64,000 nt of DNA from JBHFEI01 sp041928815 (GTDB lineage Bacteria; Pseudomonadota; Alphaproteobacteria; Rhizobiales; Rhizobiaceae): NCBI RefSeq assembly GCF_041928815.1, contig NZ_JBHFEI010000003.1:1-64000 (forward strand), written 5' to 3'. Of this stretch, positions 1 through 8,955 are shown one piece after another. The stretch's first letter is position 1. Every line of letters begins with the position of its first letter. The notes under the pieces were generated by a model. That model saw only the letters and a list, made by a program, of their open reading frames with translations, searched no databases and was not told where the DNA came from. Both the position numbers and the translations under genes were made by a program.

Positions 1-119
1 GAGAGGATCACCTTCGCGCCCGCTTCCGCCAGCGCCTCCGCCGCGCAGAGGCCGATGCCCCGCCCGCCGCCGGTGATGAGCGCCGTCTGGCCGTCAAGAC
101 GATGTTTCTCGAGATACAT
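1..119 (-). CDS. SDR-family dehydrogenase, N-terminal part only
   Basis: This is the first 39 or so codons of a short-chain dehydrogenase/reductase; the rest lies beyond the left edge. The start ATG is at 117-119 on the minus strand. The visible protein has the Rossmann nucleotide-binding motif TGGGRGIG followed by the usual helix. It closely resembles the N-terminus of the SDR at 29082-29852 (both open with a short F/Y-x-E-K leader and the same motif), so it is the counterpart of that gene in the first of two paralogous cassettes. It lies just downstream of the kinase at 131-1429 on the same strand, probably in one operon. Its substrate is unknown; a polyol or ketose is likely from context. 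Confidence 0.85.
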   Translation of the reverse strand, partial: MYLEKHRLDGQTALITGGGRGIGLCAAEALAEAGAKVIL

Positions 120-130
120 GGAGTGGCACC

Positions 131-1429
131 TTATGCGGTCTGGTTGCTGTTGGAAGGGTGTGCGCCTGCGGGCGTTGGATAAGACGCGTCCGGACCGCTT
201 TCCGGCCTCTGCCCGAGGACCAGCAGGCAGCCGGCGGTGAAACTGTCGCCGAGGCCGAGCGTCGTGACCGGCTTTTCCAGATAGGGCGAGGGGCAGGCGA
301 CGAAGGTCCAGCGTCCTTCGCGGTGACGTTCCGGAAAGGGCAGGGGCTCGAAGCGTGCGTCGGGATGAAGGGTGATCTCGGCGACGGGCCGGCCGGCGGC
401 GGCACGGGCCTGCGCCAGCGCGCAGCCGGTCATCAGCGCCTCCCGTTCGCGCTCGGGATCGCCCGTGACCACCGAGGCGGCCCAGTTGTCGGCATGGATG
501 CAGACACGCTGGAGGCCGAGGCGCTCGCCGAGCGCAATCATCGCCGCCATCGGCATCTCCGCGCCCGCGTCCATGGCGATGAGTTCGGAATGGCTCATGC
601 CGAGCGAGGTGATGGCCCCGATCGATTCGTCGAGCGCCTGCGAAAGCGCCACCTGCGAGGTGTAGCCGGCGAGCTCGAAATGCACCGTGTCGAGGCCGGC
701 TTTCCGCCAGCCGCGCGCCATGTCGAAGACGCGCCGGCTCGCGGCGGGCACGTTTTCCGGGGCCTCGTCGTTCAGCCCCGAGATGAGGCCGGCGGCCGCG
801 GTGCCGGCGATCTCCGCCGACAGCGCCTCGAACGCCTCGTCCACCTGCACGCCCCGGTCCTCGAAACGCACGATGATGCGCGACGAGCGTGTCGGCGTCA
901 CGTCGCCGACCGGCCGGCCTGCTGTGTATTCGAAAATGTAGATCTCGGGCACATCCTCGGCCTGGACGCGGATGGCGCCGGCCGGCTTTGCTTCGCCATC
1001 CTCGGCGATGAGGACGCCATCGGGGATCTGGCTCAGCATCAGCGCATAGCGGTCTTCGAGCGCGACGAGCGAGCGCACCCCGAGCTTCGACAGCACCCAG
1101 GCCGCCTGCGCGCCGGTGCCGCCGAGCGCATGGCGCGGATGGAGCCGCGTGCGCAGCCAGGCGGGCCCTTCCGGCCATTCGAAGCGTGTCTCGCCGCCGA
1201 TGCCCCGCGCGACGCGGCCCTTCAGCATCGTGATCAGCGCGTGCGCCGGCGTGCCCGGCTGCGCCGCCAGCAGCGGCTCCATGGCATGCATGTCGACGCG
1301 CGCGTCGATGCAGGTGCTCATCCCGCAAAGAAACAGTCCCATCCCGTCAAAGGCACCCGACCGGCCCTTTTCGGAAAGCGCCGCCACGAGCGCCCCGTAG
1401 TGCCCAGCCCATTCAACCATCGTCGTCAT
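131..1429 (-). CDS. ADP-dependent phosphofructokinase/glucokinase-family sugar kinase
   Basis: A ribokinase-fold protein of about 432 residues that looks like the ADP-dependent PFK/glucokinase family (ADPGK-like) rather than ordinary PfkB. Visible signatures, in order: a GGTGAQAA segment in the N-terminal half, ISGLND, an HFE triad (the family's HxE), SLGMSHSEL (compare the family's SLGMNE-EL), and near the C-terminus GLGDSFTAG with the catalytic-base Asp. The start at 1429 is preferred over an upstream in-frame start at 1477 because AGGAGG sits four bases before it. It is transcribed divergently from the barrel protein at 1916 and shares a strand with the SDR at the left edge. Phosphate donor and substrate are inferred; in the paralogous cassette the equivalent position holds a PfkB kinase (26204-27226), so a ketose or polyol-derived substrate is likely. 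Confidence 0.75.
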   Translation of the reverse strand: MTTMVEWAGHYGALVAALSEKGRSGAFDGMGLFLCGMSTCIDARVDMHAMEPLLAAQPGTPAHALITMLKGRVARGIGGETRFEWPEGPAWLRTRLHPRHALGGTGAQAAWVLSKLGVRSLVALEDRYALMLSQIPDGVLIAEDGEAKPAGAIRVQAEDVPEIYIFEYTAGRPVGDVTPTRSSRIIVRFEDRGVQVDEAFEALSAEIAGTAAAGLISGLNDEAPENVPAASRRVFDMARGWRKAGLDTVHFELAGYTSQVALSQALDESIGAITSLGMSHSELIAMDAGAEMPMAAMIALGERLGLQRVCIHADNWAASVVTGDPEREREALMTGCALAQARAAAGRPVAEITLHPDARFEPLPFPERHREGRWTFVACPSPYLEKPVTTLGLGDSFTAGCLLVLGQRPESGPDASYPTPAGAHPSNSNQTA

Positions 1430-1915
1430 CAATCCTCCTGCGCCTCCCGCAGCGTCGTTTGCGCCAAGGTCTATCATTCTCTGTCAAAGCGTCAATCGCT
1501 CTCGGAGAAACTTCCCGATGCGCGGGTCGGGGAAGGGCGGGAGCAGAGCCTGTTTCTTGTCGTCGCAGGGCAAGGTCGCGATCCGGATCCGCCTGACGGG
1601 TGTGGAAAGAATGATGTTTTAACAATATTTTAGAGAAGGATCCGATCGATCGGTCTTCCGCGCGCACAAAAGCCGGGCGCCTGCCCGAAGCGGGCAGGCC
1701 GCGGAAAAACCTGTCCTCAACCCGTTGAAACGCTGGCGATATCCCGGAGGTTTCCCGCCGGGGCCGGCGCCCGGATGACATATTGATGAAAGCAGACGAT
1801 TGCTTTGGAGAGATATTGACAGATTATGGAAGGATCGGTCATATGGCGGGGAACAGGCGCCGAAAGGGCACGCGCTCCGCGCCAAGAACGGTTCAATCAC
1901 TCCGAGGAAACATCG
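1430..1915. promoter_or_regulatory. Divergent intergenic region between kinase and barrel-protein genes
   Basis: About 485 bases without a convincing gene. The stretch 1610-1632 and the stretch 1779-1830 are much more AT-rich than the surroundings and carry ATATTG-type words (ACAATATTTT near 1622, CATATTGATG near 1779, GATATTGACAG near 1812). A perfect palindrome CCGATCGATCGG lies at 1642-1653. These are plausible promoter and operator elements for the two divergent transcription units; no regulator gene for this cassette is visible in the window. Confidence 0.4.
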
Positions 1916-2932
1916 ATGGTCACCAGACTCGACACCAAACTGGCCAATATCAGGGCCGGCCGCTACAAGCCGACCGACTTCATCATCGCGGACGCCAAGG
2001 ATCCGGATGCCGGCGGCGGCGTCAATGCGACCGGCTTCGACTATTCGGTCAAGCCGCCGCGCCGGCGCACGCGCCAGGAGTTCATCCAGCAGATCGTCGA
2101 TATTGTCGAGCAGGACATCGTCGACATCATGCTGGTGACGCAGTCGAACCTCGACCTGCTCGACGAGCGCGGCGTGTTCAAGAATTCCGCCGTCAAGCCG
2201 GCGATCCGCGCCAACCTCGAGACGATGTGCTGGGCCGGCGTGCGCCACGGCACCTATGCGGCAACGCCGTCGGTGCCGTTCCGCGACACCAACATCGAGC
2301 GCGTCATCGCCGACTATCCGAACAAGGGCACGGACCTCGGCCTCTACTCCTGCTCGTTCACCAACGACGTCGAGCGCGACATCCGCACGCTGGATGCCTT
2401 CGCCGCCTTCCGCGCCGAGGCTGCGGCCTACAAGTTCAAGTATTTCTACGAGGTCTTCAATCCGAACGTCGAGATCGGGCTTTCGCGCGAGCAGACCGGC
2501 GAATTCCTCAACGACCATATCCTGAAGTCGCTCGCCGGCGTTCCGCGGGCCGAGCGCCCTGAATTCCTGAAGATCCCCTATAACGGCCCGCGCGCGCTCG
2601 AAGAGCTGGCGAGCTTCGATTCGGAGCTGATCGTCGGCGTGCTCGGCGGCGGCGCCGGCACCACGCGCGACACGTTCGAGCTGGTCGCCCAGTCGGAGAA
2701 GTATGGCGGCCGTCTCGCCCTCTTCGGCCGCAAGATCAACCTCGCCGAGGCGCCGCTGAACCTCCTCGTGCTGATGCGCGCCGTCGCTGACGGCAATATC
2801 GGCCCGGAAGAGGCGGTGCGCGCCTATCACGGGGAATTGCAGACCCTCGGCCTGACGGCGGTGCGTCCGCTGGCGGACGACCGCGTCATCACCGAGGACG
2901 TGCTGAAGGTCGCCGCCGTCAAGGCGGCCTGA
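1916..2932 (+). CDS. Beta/alpha-barrel aldolase-like protein (copy 1)
   Basis: A 338-residue protein that I take to be a TIM-barrel, aldolase-like enzyme; I do not know a characterised member. It is clearly paralogous to 27292-28278. Blocks conserved between the two copies: DFIIADAKD near residue 21, QDIVDIML near 66, VKPAIRAN near 93, EVFNPNV near 169, the F-L-K-I-P block with Lys219, VGVLGGGAGT near 240 (phosphate-loop-like) and LFGRKINLAE. Lys219 is a candidate Schiff-base residue by analogy with class I aldolases; this is inference. ATG 1916 is chosen because GAGGAA lies upstream at suitable spacing and the paralog begins at the same point; in-frame upstream sequence to 1826 lacks similarity. 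It heads a unit leading into the sugar ABC transporter at 3131 and probably cleaves or rearranges a phosphorylated ketose made by the neighbouring kinase. Confidence 0.8.
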   Translation: MVTRLDTKLANIRAGRYKPTDFIIADAKDPDAGGGVNATGFDYSVKPPRRRTRQEFIQQIVDIVEQDIVDIMLVTQSNLDLLDERGVFKNSAVKPAIRANLETMCWAGVRHGTYAATPSVPFRDTNIERVIADYPNKGTDLGLYSCSFTNDVERDIRTLDAFAAFRAEAAAYKFKYFYEVFNPNVEIGLSREQTGEFLNDHILKSLAGVPRAERPEFLKIPYNGPRALEELASFDSELIVGVLGGGAGTTRDTFELVAQSEKYGGRLALFGRKINLAEAPLNLLVLMRAVADGNIGPEEAVRAYHGELQTLGLTAVRPLADDRVITEDVLKVAAVKAA

Positions 2933-3130
2933 GGCGAGGCGCCTTCGGCCGGCCTGCCGTTCCCCGCGTGGAGGCGGGGAGGGTGCGGGCCGGCCCTGAG
3001 ACGACAGGCGGCGTCGCGGCCGGGAGAACCGCGGCGCCGGCTTGACTGAATGCGGCCCGGGGAGGGGTCGGCATGGGCGTCGCGGCGAGGCCGGGGCGCG
3101 CTTCTTTGAGAACAACTGGGAGGAGTAACG

Positions 3131-4417
3131 ATGAGAAAGACGCTTTTTCTCGCGACGACGATTCTTGCCGCCGCGCTGGCCACCGGTTCCGCCTTCGCCG
3201 AACAGAAGGAAGTGACCGTCTGGTCCTGGTTCGTGCAGAGCACGATGGCGAAATCGGTCGCGGCCTTCGAGAAGGCCCATCCGGACGTCAAGGTCACCTA
3301 CACCTATTACAACTATGCCCCGGAATACATCACCGCGCTGAAGGCGGCCGCCGCCTCGGGCAGCCTGCCCGACGTTGTCGGCCTTCAGCCGGGCTCGCTC
3401 ACCCAGCAGTATCGCGAGCATCTCGAACCGGTGAACGAGCGCGCCGCCAAGGAATGGGGCGCCGACTGGGCGGAAAAGATCTTCCCGGTCAACCGCAAGC
3501 AGATGCTGATGGGCAATCCGGCGGGCGATCAGAATTATTACATCATTCCGCAGGAGTCCCAGGTTCTCTGCATCTGGTACAACCGCAAGCTCTTCGAAGA
3601 ACTGAAGCTTTCGGTACCGAAGACCTATGACGAGCTGAAGGCGGCGGCCAAGGCGCTGACGGATGCCGGCAAGATCCCGATGTTCCAGGGCGCGGCCGAC
3701 GGCTGGCAGAACGAGAACGTCTTCCTGATGCTCGCCAACCAGTTCTCGCCCGGCATCGTCGACAAGGCTCAAGGCGGCGAGGTCGCCTGGACTTCGCCCG
3801 AACTCGTCGAGGCGATGAAGGCGTGGAAGGGCCTCTTCGACGATGGTATCTTCCAGCAGGGCGCGCTCGGCGCCCATGCCTATCCGACCGGCGCGCAGCT
3901 TTTCGCGCAAGGGCGCGTCGGCATGATGGCGCTCGGCTCCTGGTGGATGCAGGAAAGCAAGTTCCCGCCGCCGCTCTCCGAATACGTCCAGAACATGGAC
4001 GGCTTCGACTTCTTCTACATGCCGCCGGTCAAGGACGGCAATCCGGCGAGCCCGCCGGTCGGCGGCATCGACATCGGCTACGGCCTGACCAAGAACGGCG
4101 CGAAGAACGAGGCGGCCTGGACCTTCCTCGCAGAACTCACCAACGGCGTCGGCCTGCAGGAGGCGCTGAACGACCTCAACGACCTGCCGGCTTTCGAAGG
4201 TCATTCGCCCAAGGGCGACCTCACCGACCATGTGAAGGAGATGTCGGCCCGCTTCATGGCGGACCTGCCCAAGGCGGAAAACCAGCGCTTCGCCTCGCCG
4301 GCAGTCGCCGAGGCGCTCGACAATGCGCTGGCCGGCGTCGCAGCTGGCAGCATCGAGCCGGAAGCAGCGCTTGGCGCCGTCGACGAGGCGACGAAGAAGG
4401 CGCTCGCCGCCAAGTAA
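3131..4417 (+). CDS. Sugar ABC transporter substrate-binding protein (family 1)
   Basis: A 428-residue periplasmic binding protein of the CUT1/family 1 type. It starts with a Sec signal peptide (MRKT, a hydrophobic stretch, then AFA before the mature EQKEVTVWSWF). The body has family-typical features such as VTVWSW at the mature start, repeated Trp/Tyr residues that would line a carbohydrate pocket, and GSWWMQ near residue 273. GGGAGG lies just upstream of the ATG. It is the first gene of a binding protein, permease, permease, ATPase set (3131-7380) and is followed by a strong hairpin before the first permease. The ligand cannot be read from sequence; a polyol or sugar is expected from the kinase and dehydrogenases around it. 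Confidence 0.92.
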   Translation: MRKTLFLATTILAAALATGSAFAEQKEVTVWSWFVQSTMAKSVAAFEKAHPDVKVTYTYYNYAPEYITALKAAAASGSLPDVVGLQPGSLTQQYREHLEPVNERAAKEWGADWAEKIFPVNRKQMLMGNPAGDQNYYIIPQESQVLCIWYNRKLFEELKLSVPKTYDELKAAAKALTDAGKIPMFQGAADGWQNENVFLMLANQFSPGIVDKAQGGEVAWTSPELVEAMKAWKGLFDDGIFQQGALGAHAYPTGAQLFAQGRVGMMALGSWWMQESKFPPPLSEYVQNMDGFDFFYMPPVKDGNPASPPVGGIDIGYGLTKNGAKNEAAWTFLAELTNGVGLQEALNDLNDLPAFEGHSPKGDLTDHVKEMSARFMADLPKAENQRFASPAVAEALDNALAGVAAGSIEPEAALGAVDEATKKALAAK

Positions 4418-4435
4418 CGCCGCCCCAGGACGAGA

Positions 4436-4466
4436 CGCGGCCGGGCGTGTCATCCGCCCGGCCGCG
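4436..4466 (+). terminator. Intercistronic hairpin after the binding-protein gene
   Basis: Perfect 12-bp GC stem (CGCGGCCGGGCG pairing with CGCCCGGCCGCG) around a 7-base loop, between the binding-protein stop and the first permease. There is no T-tract. Such hairpins usually stabilise the upstream message or attenuate read-through, so binding protein is made in excess over membrane subunits. Confidence 0.65.
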
Positions 4467-4486
4467 GGTTGCGAAAGGTGTTTCCT

Positions 4487-5425
4487 ATGCAAGTCGAAGC
4501 GTTGCGCGCCGTCGAGCCGGCCGTCGCCCGCCCGAGGGTTCGGCCCGACCGGTCGCTCGTCTATCTCTTCGCCCTGCCGGCGGTGCTGCTCTTCACCGTT
4601 TTCATCGCCTATCCGATCCTCTGGGTCGCCGGCCAGAGCCTCTACGGGCGCGGCGAAGCCGGTGCGGCGACCTTCGCCGGGCTTGCCAACTATACGGCGA
4701 TCGTCTCCGATCCGGCCTTCTGGACCGTCGTCGTCAACATGACGCTCTGGGGCGTGATCACCATTCCGGTGCAGATGCTGATCGGCGGGCTGCTCGCCTA
4801 TTTCATCGAGCGGCATACCACGACGTTTCGCGGCTTCTTCCGCACCATGTTCTTCCTGCCGGTCGTCACCTCCGTCTCGGTGGTGAGCCTCGTCTGGGTG
4901 CAGATCTACGCGCCCTATTACGGCATCGCCCAGGAATATCTGAAACAGGTCGGCATCGTCATGTCGACCTCGCCGATCGGCGATCCGTCGACGGCGATCT
5001 ACGCGCTGATCCTCGTCAACATCTGGCAGTGGACGGGTTTCTCCATGCTGATGTACATCGCCGGCATCGCCAACCTGCCGTCCGAGGTTCTCGATGCCGC
5101 CCGCGTCGACGGCGCTTCGGGCTGGCGGCTCGCCGTCCATGTCATCGTGCCGATGCTGGCGCCGGCGACGAAGTCGCTCGCGCTTCTCGGCGTCATCGGC
5201 ACGCTGCAGACCTTCCCGATCGTCCACCTGATGACCGGCGGCGGCCCGAACCGGGCGAGCGAGGTGTTCGGCACCTACATCTTCAAGCAAAGCTTCGTCC
5301 TCGGCGACACCGGCAGCGGCGCGGCGCTCTCCGTCATCGTCCTCGTCATAGCCCTCGTCCTGTCGCTGGCGCAGATCGTCATGCTCGGTGCACGCCTGAC
5401 GCCGGCCGAAAGGGAGCGCGCCTGA
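4487..5425 (+). CDS. Sugar ABC transporter permease (MalF/UgpA-like)
   Basis: A 312-residue inner-membrane permease with about six hydrophobic segments, the first around residues 24-45. The EAA loop that docks the ATPase is visible as EVLDAARVDGASGW near residue 200. The start at ATG 4487 has AAAGGTG upstream. It is followed directly by the second permease, whose ATG overlaps this stop codon (TGATG). Together with 5425-6264 it forms the membrane channel for the binding protein at 3131. Confidence 0.92.
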   Translation: MQVEALRAVEPAVARPRVRPDRSLVYLFALPAVLLFTVFIAYPILWVAGQSLYGRGEAGAATFAGLANYTAIVSDPAFWTVVVNMTLWGVITIPVQMLIGGLLAYFIERHTTTFRGFFRTMFFLPVVTSVSVVSLVWVQIYAPYYGIAQEYLKQVGIVMSTSPIGDPSTAIYALILVNIWQWTGFSMLMYIAGIANLPSEVLDAARVDGASGWRLAVHVIVPMLAPATKSLALLGVIGTLQTFPIVHLMTGGGPNRASEVFGTYIFKQSFVLGDTGSGAALSVIVLVIALVLSLAQIVMLGARLTPAERERA

Positions 5426-6264
5426 TGCCTGCTGCTGTGCGAAAAGCGCCCCGTCTCGGGCCGATCGTCATCCATGCGGTGCTCTTCGTCGTGCTCGCCT
5501 TCTGGATGGTGCCGCAGGTCTACATGCTCTCGGTCGGCCTCAGGACGCCGTCGCAGGCCTTCGATCCGCAATTGATCACTTGGCCGGTGACCTTCGACAA
5601 TTTTCTCACCGTCATCCGCGACAACCCGCTCGGCAGCATCTTCCTGAACAGCCTGATCGTCACGGTTGCCACCGTCGTCATCGTCGTCGCCGTCTCCTCG
5701 CTCTTCGCCTTCGCCTGCGCCATCCTCAGGCTGAGGGGCACGATGTTCCTCTATACGACGCTGCTGACGACGCTGATGGTGCCGCTCGCCTCGCTGGTGC
5801 TGCCGCTCGCAATCCTGCTCAAGACCTTCGGCTGGGTGAACACCTATATCGGGCTGATCCTGCCCTATGCCGCGCTCGGCGTGCCCTTCGCCATGGTCAT
5901 CCTCAAGGCCTTCATGGAGGATTCGCCGAAGGAACTGTTTGAGGCCGCCCGCGTCGACGGCTGCAACGCCTGGCAGACCTACTGGCACGTGGCGCTTCCG
6001 CTCGTCAGGCCGGCGCTGGTCTTCGTCACCATCTGGCAGTTCATCGTCACCTGGAACGAGTTCTTCCTCGCCCTCATCGTGCTGACCAAGGCGGAGATGA
6101 AGACGCTCACCATCGTGCCGATGCAGTATTCCGGCCTCTACATGGCCAATCCCGGCGCGCTCTTCGCCGTGCTGACGCTGATCGCGCTTCCCCTCATTCT
6201 CCTCTACGTGCTGGTGCAGCGCGCCTTCGTGCGCGGCCTGCTCGCCGGCGCGGTGAAAGGTTGA
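5425..6264 (+). CDS. Sugar ABC transporter permease (MalG/UgpE-like)
   Basis: A 279-residue inner-membrane permease, typical in size for the MalG-like partner of CUT1 importers. The EAA motif reads ELFEAARVDGCNAW near residue 170, followed by several transmembrane segments. The ATG overlaps the stop of the preceding permease, implying translational coupling. A six-base gap separates it from the ATPase gene. Confidence 0.92.
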   Translation: MPAAVRKAPRLGPIVIHAVLFVVLAFWMVPQVYMLSVGLRTPSQAFDPQLITWPVTFDNFLTVIRDNPLGSIFLNSLIVTVATVVIVVAVSSLFAFACAILRLRGTMFLYTTLLTTLMVPLASLVLPLAILLKTFGWVNTYIGLILPYAALGVPFAMVILKAFMEDSPKELFEAARVDGCNAWQTYWHVALPLVRPALVFVTIWQFIVTWNEFFLALIVLTKAEMKTLTIVPMQYSGLYMANPGALFAVLTLIALPLILLYVLVQRAFVRGLLAGAVKG

Positions 6265-6270
6265 CCACCC

Positions 6271-7380
6271 ATGGCGACGCTGACCCTCGACCGCATCACC
6301 AAGCGTTTCGGCGCGCTGACCGTGATCCCGGAACTGTCGCTGACCATTCCTGACGGCGCGTTCTGCGTGCTCGTCGGCCCTTCCGGCTGCGGCAAGTCGA
6401 CCTTGCTGCGCATCATCGCCGGGTTGGAACCGATGAGTTCCGGCCGTCTGCTGATCGACGGCGTCGACATGAGCGGCGCCGAGCCGCCGGAGCGCGGCGT
6501 CGCCATGGTGTTCCAGTCCTATGCGCTCTATCCGCACATGACGGTCGGCCGCAACATCGGCTTCGGGCTGGAGATCGCCCGCACCGCCCGCGCAGACATA
6601 GTCGACCGGGTCGGCAGGGCGGCGGAGAAGCTGAAGCTCGGCGCCTATCTTTCCCGCAAGCCGCGCGAACTGTCCGGCGGCCAGCGCCAGCGCGTCGCCA
6701 TCGGCCGGGCGATGACGCGCAAGCCGAAACTCTTCCTCCTCGACGAACCGCTGTCGAACCTCGATGCCGCGCTTCGCGTCGGAATGCGGGTCGAGATCGC
6801 CCGGCTGAAGGCCGAACTCGCCTCGACGATGATCTACGTCACCCACGACCAGGTCGAGGCGATGACGCTCGCCGATATGATCGTCGTGATGAATGGCGGG
6901 CGGATCGAGCAGGTCGGCGCGCCGCTCGATCTCTATGAGCGGCCGGAAAGCCTGTTCGTCGCCGGCTTCATCGGCTCGCCGGCGATGAATTTCCTGCCGG
7001 GGCGGGTTGTCGTCGCCCGCGACGGCAGGGCGACGGTCGCGCTCGATCTCGGCCCCCGCATCGACGTGGCGCTTTCCCGGCCGGTGGATGCGGGCGCGGC
7101 GGTGACGCTTGGCATCCGTCCGGAACATGTGCAACTCGTCGCCCCCGAGGCGGCCGTGTGGCGCGGGCCGGCGGCGGTCGTCGAAATGCTCGGCAGCGAC
7201 ACCTTCCTGCATCTCTCAACCGGCGGCGACAACCTGCTCGTGCGCGACAGCAAGGGCCGGCGCGCGCGGCGGGGCGAGGAGATCGGCGTTGCCTTTCCCG
7301 CCGACGCCTGCCACCTCTTCGACGCGGCCGGCGTCCGCGTCTCGCGCGACCGCGCCCCGGCGCTGGAAGGCGCCGCCTGA
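6271..7380 (+). CDS. Sugar ABC transporter ATPase (MalK/UgpC-like)
   Basis: A 369-residue ATPase of the MalK/UgpC type. Walker A is GPSGCGKST near residue 37, the signature is LSGGQRQR near 133, Walker B is LFLLDEP followed by SNLDA, and the switch His is in VTHDQ. The C-terminal third has the TOBE/OB-fold regulatory region with GIRPEH, as in MalK. It lies in the cytoplasm and energises permeases 4487-6264. It is a paralog of the ATPase at 29910-30971 in the second cassette. Confidence 0.95.
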   Translation: MATLTLDRITKRFGALTVIPELSLTIPDGAFCVLVGPSGCGKSTLLRIIAGLEPMSSGRLLIDGVDMSGAEPPERGVAMVFQSYALYPHMTVGRNIGFGLEIARTARADIVDRVGRAAEKLKLGAYLSRKPRELSGGQRQRVAIGRAMTRKPKLFLLDEPLSNLDAALRVGMRVEIARLKAELASTMIYVTHDQVEAMTLADMIVVMNGGRIEQVGAPLDLYERPESLFVAGFIGSPAMNFLPGRVVVARDGRATVALDLGPRIDVALSRPVDAGAAVTLGIRPEHVQLVAPEAAVWRGPAAVVEMLGSDTFLHLSTGGDNLLVRDSKGRRARRGEEIGVAFPADACHLFDAAGVRVSRDRAPALEGAA

Positions 7381-7409
7381 CCCTTCAGCTCTTGCGAGGA
7401 GACCCCGAC

Positions 7410-8138
7410 ATGACCGATTTCAATCGCCGCACCATTCTCGTCACCGGCGGCAGCGGCGGCATCGGCGGCGCCACCGTGCGCCACCTGGTAAAGGCCAATG
7501 CCGACGTGATCGCGGCCGGCCGCTCGAAGGCGGCGCTCGAGGCGATCGCGAAGGAGACCGGCTGCCGCACGCTTGCCTTCGATCTCGAATCGGAGACGGA
7601 GATCCGCGACGCGCTCGAAGGCCTCGACCTCTGGGGTGTCGTCAACTGCGGCGGTTTTGGCGGCGAGATCGCCACGCCGATGGAGACCGACATCGCCGTC
7701 TTCGACAAGGTGATCGCCATCAACGCGCGCGGCGCGCTGATCGTCACCAAATATGCCTCGCAGTCGATGGTGCGGCTCGGCAGGGGCGGCGCGATCGTCA
7801 ACGTCTCCAGCCAGGCGGCGCTGGTGGCGCTGGAAGGCCATATCTCCTACGGCTCGTCCAAGGCAGCGCTCGACAACATCACCCGCGTCTCGGCGCTGCA
7901 GCTCGGCCGCTACAATATCCGCGTCAACAGCGTCAATCCAACGGTGGTGATGACGCCGATCGCCACCGGCCACTGGACGAAGCCGGAGGTCGGCGGGCCG
8001 TTCCTGGCGCAGATGCCGCTCGGCCGCTGGGCGACGGAAGACGAGGTCGCCGCGCCGATCGTCTTCCTTCTGAGCGATGCCGCCTCGATGATCACCGGCG
8101 TCTCTCTGCCGATCGACGGCGGCTTCACCTGCCGGTGA
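7410..8138 (+). CDS. SDR oxidoreductase, L-xylulose reductase/carbonyl reductase-like
   Basis: A 242-residue classical SDR. It has the cofactor motif TGGSGGIG near residue 12, the catalytic Ser in VNVSSQAA and Tyr-x3-Lys in SYGSSKAA. The C-terminal part with N-x-V-N-P-T-V and the IDGGF ending resembles dicarbonyl/L-xylulose reductase (DCXR). It is a paralog of 28343-29068. It ends the operon with the sugar importer, so it probably interconverts a polyol and a ketose or reduces a ketose carrying the imported carbon skeleton. A GAGGAG sequence lies upstream of the ATG. Confidence 0.85.
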   Translation: MTDFNRRTILVTGGSGGIGGATVRHLVKANADVIAAGRSKAALEAIAKETGCRTLAFDLESETEIRDALEGLDLWGVVNCGGFGGEIATPMETDIAVFDKVIAINARGALIVTKYASQSMVRLGRGGAIVNVSSQAALVALEGHISYGSSKAALDNITRVSALQLGRYNIRVNSVNPTVVMTPIATGHWTKPEVGGPFLAQMPLGRWATEDEVAAPIVFLLSDAASMITGVSLPIDGGFTCR

Positions 8139-8144
8139 CGGTGC

Positions 8145-8627
8145 TCAGTCGGCGCGGATCGATAGAGTGAACAGCAGGCAGGCGGCAAGGCTCGCCCCGG
8201 TGCGCACATGGTTCCAGAAGGTCCAGTCGCTGAGATAGCGCGACCAGACCTTCGCCGCCTCCGGCCCCCCGGCGGCGCCTGCGAGCAGGCTGTTCAGCGG
8301 CACGTTGAAGGCGAGGGTGACGATGACCATGCCGGTCACGTAGGTGGCCCCGCCGAGCACCGCCTCCGGCGCGCCGGGCGTGCCCCAGCGGAAAATGCCG
8401 ATCCCGACCAGCGCGAGGGCGGCGAGCGTCGTGCCGACGAAGAGCGGCATGAAGGCGGAGCGCAGGATCACCTCGTTGATCGACTGCATCGCCGCCGCGC
8501 CGCTCTCGGGCGGCAGGGCGGAAAGCGCCCGCATGACGAAGGCGGAGAAGGCGAAGTAGACGCCGGCGATCAGTCCGCAGCCGATCGCGGCACCCCAGAG
8601 GCACAGCGTGTAGACGATGGTCAGCAT
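8145..8627 (-). CDS. DUF1772 (anthrone-oxygenase-like) membrane protein
   Basis: A 160-residue protein with four hydrophobic segments, fitting DUF1772, whose members are small integral membrane proteins; a few are linked to anthrone oxygenation but most are uncharacterised. ATG 8627 is preferred because AGGAG lies upstream in the transcript; an upstream in-frame Met would give 179 residues. It converges on the SDR at 7410-8138 with only six bases between, so it is not in that operon. No role can be assigned from context. Confidence 0.75.
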   Translation of the reverse strand: MLTIVYTLCLWGAAIGCGLIAGVYFAFSAFVMRALSALPPESGAAAMQSINEVILRSAFMPLFVGTTLAALALVGIGIFRWGTPGAPEAVLGGATYVTGMVIVTLAFNVPLNSLLAGAAGGPEAAKVWSRYLSDWTFWNHVRTGASLAACLLFTLSIRAD

Positions 8628-8955
8628 CGGCCGCTCCTGTCGCGAGGATGGGAGATTTGGGCACAGCGTCTGCATTGGTCCCACGAACCGGCGGGAAACA
8701 CCAGAGGGTTGCAGCCGGAGCAGGCTCAGCGCCGCCAGGGACCGTCCGTGCGCTCGAACGGAGGCGCGTTCCGCGTGACCGGCGTCCCGGCCGAGTTCCG
8801 GACTGCCCGTCCTTTCACATCCTGTTGCGCCTGGCGCATCCAGCCCGAAACGGTCCGTTCACGTCCCGCGCCTCGCGCACGCGTCCGGGCCTCGCTATAT
8901 GCGAGGGCAAGACAGGTTCAATGGCGGGGCATCGGCACCGCCCGGGAGTGATGCA
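8628..8955. other. Divergent intergenic region, no gene seen
   Basis: About 330 bases between the divergent DUF1772 and flavin-oxidoreductase genes. It should hold two promoters. I see short open frames but none with a convincing ribosome binding site or family resemblance. Confidence 0.4.

Noticed and set aside
1619..5290. A 1223-codon open frame antisense to the barrel-protein and transporter genes
   Set aside because: It is rich in Arg, Asp, His and Gly, shows no family motif and lies opposite confidently identified genes. Long antisense frames are expected in DNA this GC-rich.
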